Shown: one piece after another, positions 58,874 through 64,000 of the stretch
Layout: every line of letters starts with the position of its first letter
How positions within the stretch are numbered: position 1 is the stretch's first letter
Origin: Psilocybe azurescens
Taxonomy: Eukaryota > Basidiomycota > Agaricomycetes > Agaricales > Agrocybaceae
Length of the DNA stretch: 64,000 nt
NCBI GenBank assembly: GCA_023853785.1
Contig: JAJIRX010000570.1
Span: 62,001-126,000 of the forward strand
Reading direction: 5' to 3'
Made by a program: the position numbers and the translations under genes
Notes under the pieces: model-generated
Seen by the model: only the letters and a program-made list of their open reading frames with translations
The model's database searches: none
What the model was told of the DNA's origin: nothing

Positions 58874-61800
58874 ATCCAAAAAGAAAGTGCAGAAAGACAG
58901 GTCGCCAGGATGCAAATGTTGAAAGGTCTGATATTAAAAAGACCTCTGGATGGGCACGAGGTCGGAGGGTTTTGACTGCTGTTATAGAGGATTCCAAGAT
59001 GAGTGTCCGCTGTTCAGTGTTAGAGGCGTCAAGAACTACCTGATCTTTGAAAGGGGGACCAGCAGTTATCGACGTCCTGGTCTTTAATGAACAGCCCTCG
59101 AGGGTCCGGTAGGAAAGGCCCAACGGCCTTTATGTGCCAGAGAGTGTGCCGCACCTGCTCGACACGAGGCAATGAACGAGTACTTTTCCAAAGATACCAC
59201 CTCTATTAGGGTCTACTTTTTGATCGAAGGTCATTCCCATCACATGACTACACTAGGACTTCTTGTATTTTCTGACCTGACAACTGACTGACATTTGCCT
59301 CCAGAATACAACAACTACATGCTAAATCCCTTTTCTAGCTCTAAGACGCTCTTAACTAGATGTCTGACCTGACTATGTACAACGTAGCACTATTTTGCTG
59401 AAGAATCTGCGTTTAAAGACAAGTGAATCTTGGCGGATGGGAAAATACCAGATCTCGGGCTTCTTAACTCCACGCTAAGTACACTTTGGTGAGTGCCATT
59501 TTCTTTATACATCCTAAACGTCTCCAAATGATGTACAACCGATAGACATCTCATGAACTCTCTCCGAAGCATTGTAGATTTAGATATTTTGCGTCCTTCG
59601 ACTTTGGTGTATTACCATGCCCATCCTTGAGCGCCAAAGTCGTTTCCATGGTCCACAGCCGCGTGCATCCTTGCATGTTTGGCTCGGATCGTCCAAAACT
59701 AGTTATATATTTCCACGAGTCGAATACTAGCAATGCGAAGGGAGGCTTACTGAGCAGTTTACACGTGTGCTTATCGTCGCGTTTTCTCTCATACGCTTCA
59801 ATTTGAGATAGGTGTGTTTCGACCTCCTCAGCAATGTATCGTTTACCCAATGCATATTCTTGGACTGGTTCTAGCAAGCAATTGAAGCCACGGATAATTT
59901 CTTTACGCAAATAGTATTTCTTTCAAGCCATCCCGGTCAATTGGTGATGAGGTGGCGTAGCCTGCTTTGCGATCAAATTGGATCTGACATATCGAATGGG
60001 GGACTTTACGCAGAAGTCAAGCCGCATGTCTTTAATGATTGATGATTCTTTTAGATGTAAGAAAGTTAGGACAAAATTGAAGTCTCCTTACTTCTCACAT
60101 CCAAAGGGTCGCAGATATCACCCCAAATGCCTCTGAAGCTTAATTATGACGAGAGTCACTAAACATAGGGGCAGGCAAAAGGCGATATTAGTAGCACTCT
60201 TTGTACGCTACGTGTTCTTAATTAAGAAACGATATATTTGCTTAATAGATAACCTTGGTAGAACATAGTGAATAAAAAGACGAAAATATCATTTGGGAAC
60301 TTGGTCGAGCTGCTCATAGTATCGTGTGATCTTCAGAACTCTGTATTTTTGTAAGCTCGTTATCATCCAACACGCCATGACCAGAAATAAGAAGACAGAG
60401 GGAGTCCTACCACGGGTACTTTCAACAAAGCCGCTTTCCGGTGTACTCTTGGCTCTTGGATGCAATAAAATGGGCGTTGGGATAAGAAGACCTACAAAAT
60501 CGGAGTTGAAACTATGCCTCGAGGCCTTCGTCACTCCCCCACGGCTAAATTATGATCATGTTCTCCAGGGTCGCCCTAGGTGAAGGAGTTAGGGTGAGGA
60601 GCACCATCCGGGGATTGACCTAGAAATAAAGCACTATCGCATCCATGGTGGCTGACGAAAGTACACGAGGCGACCCTTTCGAGTGAGAATTTGTCCGATT
60701 GTTAGCATTCGGAAACACATGATCGCTTAATTTAGCTACACAAATGTAAAAACGGTGATCTCGTCGATCGACTTGCTGTCTTTTTCCCTTTGTATGCCTA
60801 GGAGTGCTTTATGGAGTACGAACTACAGTTCCTACATGCAACTGTAATTATACCTCCACGGCATTGAGCGGAGAGTACTTACTCCGCTGTTAGAAGTGCA
60901 CAGCTTGAGTAAACGGAATACTCCTGCCTTCTGCTAGGAGCGACGGTTCAAACTTCAAATCTGCTGGAAAGTAGATACGGAAAAGCGGCCCGACGATTGT
61001 ATTGGATACGAGTCGAAAGAATGCGTTTTTGATATAGTGAAAGGATTTCTCTGAAAGATTGCTGTCAAAATACTATTCAACGGAGTAGAGCACAAAAGGT
61101 CTCAGTTAAACTCTTTTTTTTGAACTGTTACTCGGCTCTAAGATCCAGCAGATCTTCAATGATCGCGCCTGGTCACCGGATTTTAAACGAGAACGAGAAC
61201 GAGAACCAAGGTGATCGAAAGCCTGAAATAACGGGCACCACAGTCTATATGCCGAAGCCGGAGAGTACTTTTTCTCAGAGCAACCACCATTTTCGGATGA
61301 CAAATGCCGTCGAAGACAATCTACTTGGTATGTAGCCTGCCAGGGTAGTATCGGAATAAATTCCTTGAAATTGTAAAGATAGGTGGGTTTCACAAGAAAG
61401 TTTTGTTTCTATTTTAAGCTTCTAAAGGATATCTAATCCTTGCTAGCTCGAAGAGAGGCTCATCTGTGACCAAATAACATACATGTGGAACTTTCACTTG
61501 CAAGCTCCATAGAAAGTCTCATAAATAGATCTGTCAAACGCAGTTTTATGCAAAATATCTCCCCGCAGCGTACAAGGGATGTTTTTATGTGCCATTCTGC
61601 TATTTCGATATTTAAAAAGAGTACGAGGCTGTTACACTTCTTTTTTCTTCTTCTTGTATATTATTACAAAAGTAATTAACAGCATACTGCGTGCGGCTCC
61701 TGTCCCGTGGACTCCGTGTGCACCATCAGGGTAGGCCTATAGGGTCGGACTATAGCCATCCCATCCCTGTACGGCTCAACAAGGAAACATTGTTTTGGGC

Positions 61801-62042
61801 ATCCGTGTGGCAGGCGGGCTAATACCATTGGACTTCTTCCACATGGTTGTTTGCTTTCTGATGTTCTTTCTGCTGAGTACCTGAACAGTAATCATTGAGA
61901 CGCAGTTGGGTAAATTTTGCTCAGGTTTTTGGGGTGTAATGTATGGATGAGATTTCCGGGCCCGTTGAATCCAGAGCTTATTGAGTTCAGTAGAAGTGTT
62001 GTGTGGGCGTGAGTGAGTTTTCCGTAGTGTATCTCTGTGTTT
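58874..62042. other. Gene-poor region
   Basis: About 3 kb with no supported gene. ORFs such as 59551-59910 (-) and 60326-60583 (+) lack motifs and partners. AT-rich in parts, in keeping with old repeat-derived DNA next to the LINE remnant. Confidence 0.45.
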
Positions 62043-62336
62043 TTAGTCTGTGTTATCGTTAATGATCGGGACTTCCCTTGATATGGTTTGCAGTTGCTTT
62101 GTTTTTGCTATGTATTTTATTAGTATTTTCATGTGTGGTTTTCTGCATAGTATCGTATGCAGGTTTCTCGCATCTCTTCCCAGCTCCTGGTTGATTTCGG
62201 CTTGTTCCCATGCATATGACGGGCATTTGAATAGAAAGTGCTTGACAGCCTTTTCTATCACTCGGTTTTCTGTCCTACATTTTGCGCATCGACTGGTGTA
62301 GGCTATTACACGCACGGATTCCCCATATTGCATCAA
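62043..62336 (-). mobile_element. LINE (non-LTR retrotransposon) remnant, C-terminal piece
   Basis: Ninety-seven codons read as the C-terminal zinc-binding end of a fungal LINE polyprotein: CAKC...KHFLFKCPSYAWEQ is the Cys-x2-Cys...His-x4-Cys knuckle, followed by ELGRDARNLHTIL and a tail MKILIKYIAKTKQL, matching the family consensus of Cys-His knuckle, LGR, LI.YI. Upstream (62337-62420) only a faint similarity to the RNase H/connecting region is seen, with stops. The reverse transcriptase is absent, so this is a 5'-truncated, inactive copy. Confidence 0.7.
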
Positions 62337-63520
62337 AATATTGACGGCTGGATGTCTCGTTATGGGCCGAGAGTTGCCATATAAGGGATCGAAACCCTAT
62401 CACAATCGGCAAGATGCCGCACAGCCCGTGACACAGGATACAATTATGAAGTCCTTATCGCATGCCCTTCACCTTTTGGTCTCTGAGTACTACTACCTTA
62501 ATGTACTCATGCTATACAGCCATATACATGCTAACTGAGAATCCAGGGGATGCATCAGCTCCCAGAATTCTTGATAACTTACCATCTATTCAAACGCAGC
62601 TAGAATACTTAGGACAAGGTTGAGTGATTTTCTTCCAAGTTTTTTGTTCTTTTTTATTTTACTGGCTGTGACAGACATCTCCCGTTCAAATCTCTGTAGA
62701 AATCGATTACCACGACATTAGTACGATAGAGAATAGCTTCTTTACGCACTAGAAATCTAACCCGAACAAATAGAACTGACGCAATGGAGCCCAAAGTCAA
62801 GTTAAGCCAGCTACAAGAATCACTGAATATGGGAGTAATATCGTGATATCTGAGTCTTTGTCCCTCACATAATTGTTTTAACTCTGATTCATTTTATTTG
62901 TTAGCCCTTGTTGCAGATGGCAGGCCGTATGAGTTTTGTATTTCAGACTTTTGAAAGGATGGATTTCACTCGGAAACGCCTGATTTTCTACTTTTATGTT
63001 GACTGGCATCCCTTAAATACGACTCTGATAAACCTGGAAAGGTTTTGGAATTTAGAGATTATGGTCTTTGTGTCTCGCGGCATAACTATCACTCAGCTCC
63101 CTGAGACCCATTCAAATCAGAGCATATCACCTAGGGGTACCCCTATTAATGATACTAAATAGGTCCAGGTAAACTATGGAACCTGCAATGCCTTTGCTTT
63201 AGCGCGGCGAGGAAGTATGCATTGTGTTCTTTGGCACTGGAACACGTTAGCATAGCCCGTGTGGCATTTTACGAGGATAAAACTTAATCTAAATTTCATA
63301 GTTATGTAAATAGAGTGTGTAGAAGATTTATGAGTGAATAAATTGGATCTTGGTGAATAGGTTGCAAGCTTTTTGTGAGTGAACTGTGTTCAATGTCACA
63401 CATGTGCCATATGGTATCCACGGTCACAATATAGTCACACCTGTCCGTGTTCGGAAAGTCTAGCGGGCTTTGAAAAAGTTTCCTCCTCATCGTCCTCAAC
63501 AACGACAAGGGTTATCAAAG
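62337..63520. other. Intergenic upstream of NOP56
   Basis: No gene; the plus ORF 62908-63162 has no family features. The last 60 bases are pyrimidine/AC rich 5' UTR of the NOP56 gene. Confidence 0.45.
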
Positions 63521-64000
63521 ATGACCGTCACACATGTGCTCTTCGAGTCGGCCTCTGGATATGCCATATTTGAGGCCAAACTTGGCGAGGAGATTGGTTC
63601 CAAGTCCAAGTCGGTTCAGGAATCGTTCCAGGACCTGGCCAAATTCGGGAAAATGGTTTCGTTGGTGAGCTTTGCGCCCTTCAAGAGCGCAGCGGAGGCG
63701 TTGGAGAATGCCAATGATGTTTCTGAGGGTGCGAGGATTATATATTTTTTCCGAGAAGTTCTCTGACAGTATGGTCAATAACAGGCATTCTGAACGACTT
63801 CCTTAAAAATATCCTGGAGCTCAATTTGTCCAAAGCATCGAAAAAATCGAACGTTACACTTGCTGTTGCCGATCCTCTCCTTGGAAAGAGTATCAAAGAT
63901 GCTCTTGGCCTTCAAATCGACGTTTCGGAATCCTCCCAGACAATAATTCGCGGTATTCGTCAACATGCCTCCAAGTTGCTCAAGGGTCTTCAAACCGACG
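63521..64000 (+). CDS. NOP56: NOP56, 5' part (runs off the window)
   Basis: Core box C/D snoRNP protein, needed for rRNA 2'-O-methylation and processing in the nucleolus. Exon 1 63521-63728, GT...AACAG intron, exon 2 from 63785 to the edge. Residues: MTVTHVLFESASGYAIFEAKLGEE... with SVQESFQDLAKFGKMVSLVSF, SAAEALENANDVSEG/ILNDFL and AVADPLLGKSI. This is the NOP5NT domain. ALENANDVSEG and the THVLFE start favour NOP56 over its paralogue NOP58. The coiled-coil and Nop domains lie beyond the window. Confidence 0.93.

Noticed and set aside
1..64000. A secondary-metabolite or defence gene cluster
   Set aside because: No PKS, NRPS, terpene synthase, P450 group or NLR gene is present; the neighbours are unrelated housekeeping and secreted-protein genes.

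Overview
The window is nuclear DNA of a filamentous basidiomycete, most likely an agaric-type Agaricomycete. The evidence is gene structure (many exons split by introns of about 45-75 bases with GT/AG ends and CTAA-type branch sites) together with agaric-type families: BTB proteins, a DUF6699-type protein, a membrane-anchored GH5 exo-glucanase, a GPI-anchored trehalase and paired small secreted proteins. No prokaryotic, CRISPR, plasmid or viral features were seen.

Layout. 1-6 kb: KIN17 (+), then about 4 kb of mostly non-coding DNA with a small foldback (MITE-like) element near 4.6-4.8 kb. 6.1-9.9 kb: membrane-anchored GH5 exo-beta-1,3-glucanase (+), very intron rich. 10.4-17.2 kb: full-size ABCC-type transporter (-). 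18-22 kb: long Ser/Arg-rich disordered protein (+). 22.7-24.5 kb: sulfite oxidase (-). 26.6-27.3 kb: mitochondrial ribosomal protein uS7 (-). 28-35.8 kb: an accessory patch with two BTB-type genes (+) flanking a tandem pair of small secreted paralogues (+). 36.2-38.5 kb: secreted type-B carboxylesterase (-). 39.6-42.7 kb: secreted, GPI-anchored GH37 trehalase (-). 43.9-46.2 kb: RBM25-type splicing factor (-), divergent from CCDC25 (+, 46.5-47.5 kb). 48.6-49.0 kb: small cysteine-rich secreted protein (-). 49.9-53.6 kb: large RING protein (+). 56.3-58.9 kb: DUF6699-type protein (-). 58.9-63.5 kb: gene-poor DNA with a LINE remnant. 63.5 kb to the edge: 5' part of NOP56 (+).

The genes do not form one pathway. 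Two themes recur: RNA biology and ribosome or translation genes (KIN17, RBM25, NOP56, uS7m, CCDC25), and secreted or cell-surface proteins (GH5, trehalase, carboxylesterase, the small secreted pair, the Cys-rich protein).

The most unusual feature of the window is that many otherwise well-conserved genes are broken by single-base frame changes, mostly at short homopolymers. This looks like uncorrected long-read consensus error, although real decay cannot be excluded for individual genes. I give these genes as one locus each and mark the breaks. Exon limits quoted to the base were read from splice sites and frame; others are approximate. No convincing new biological system was found.
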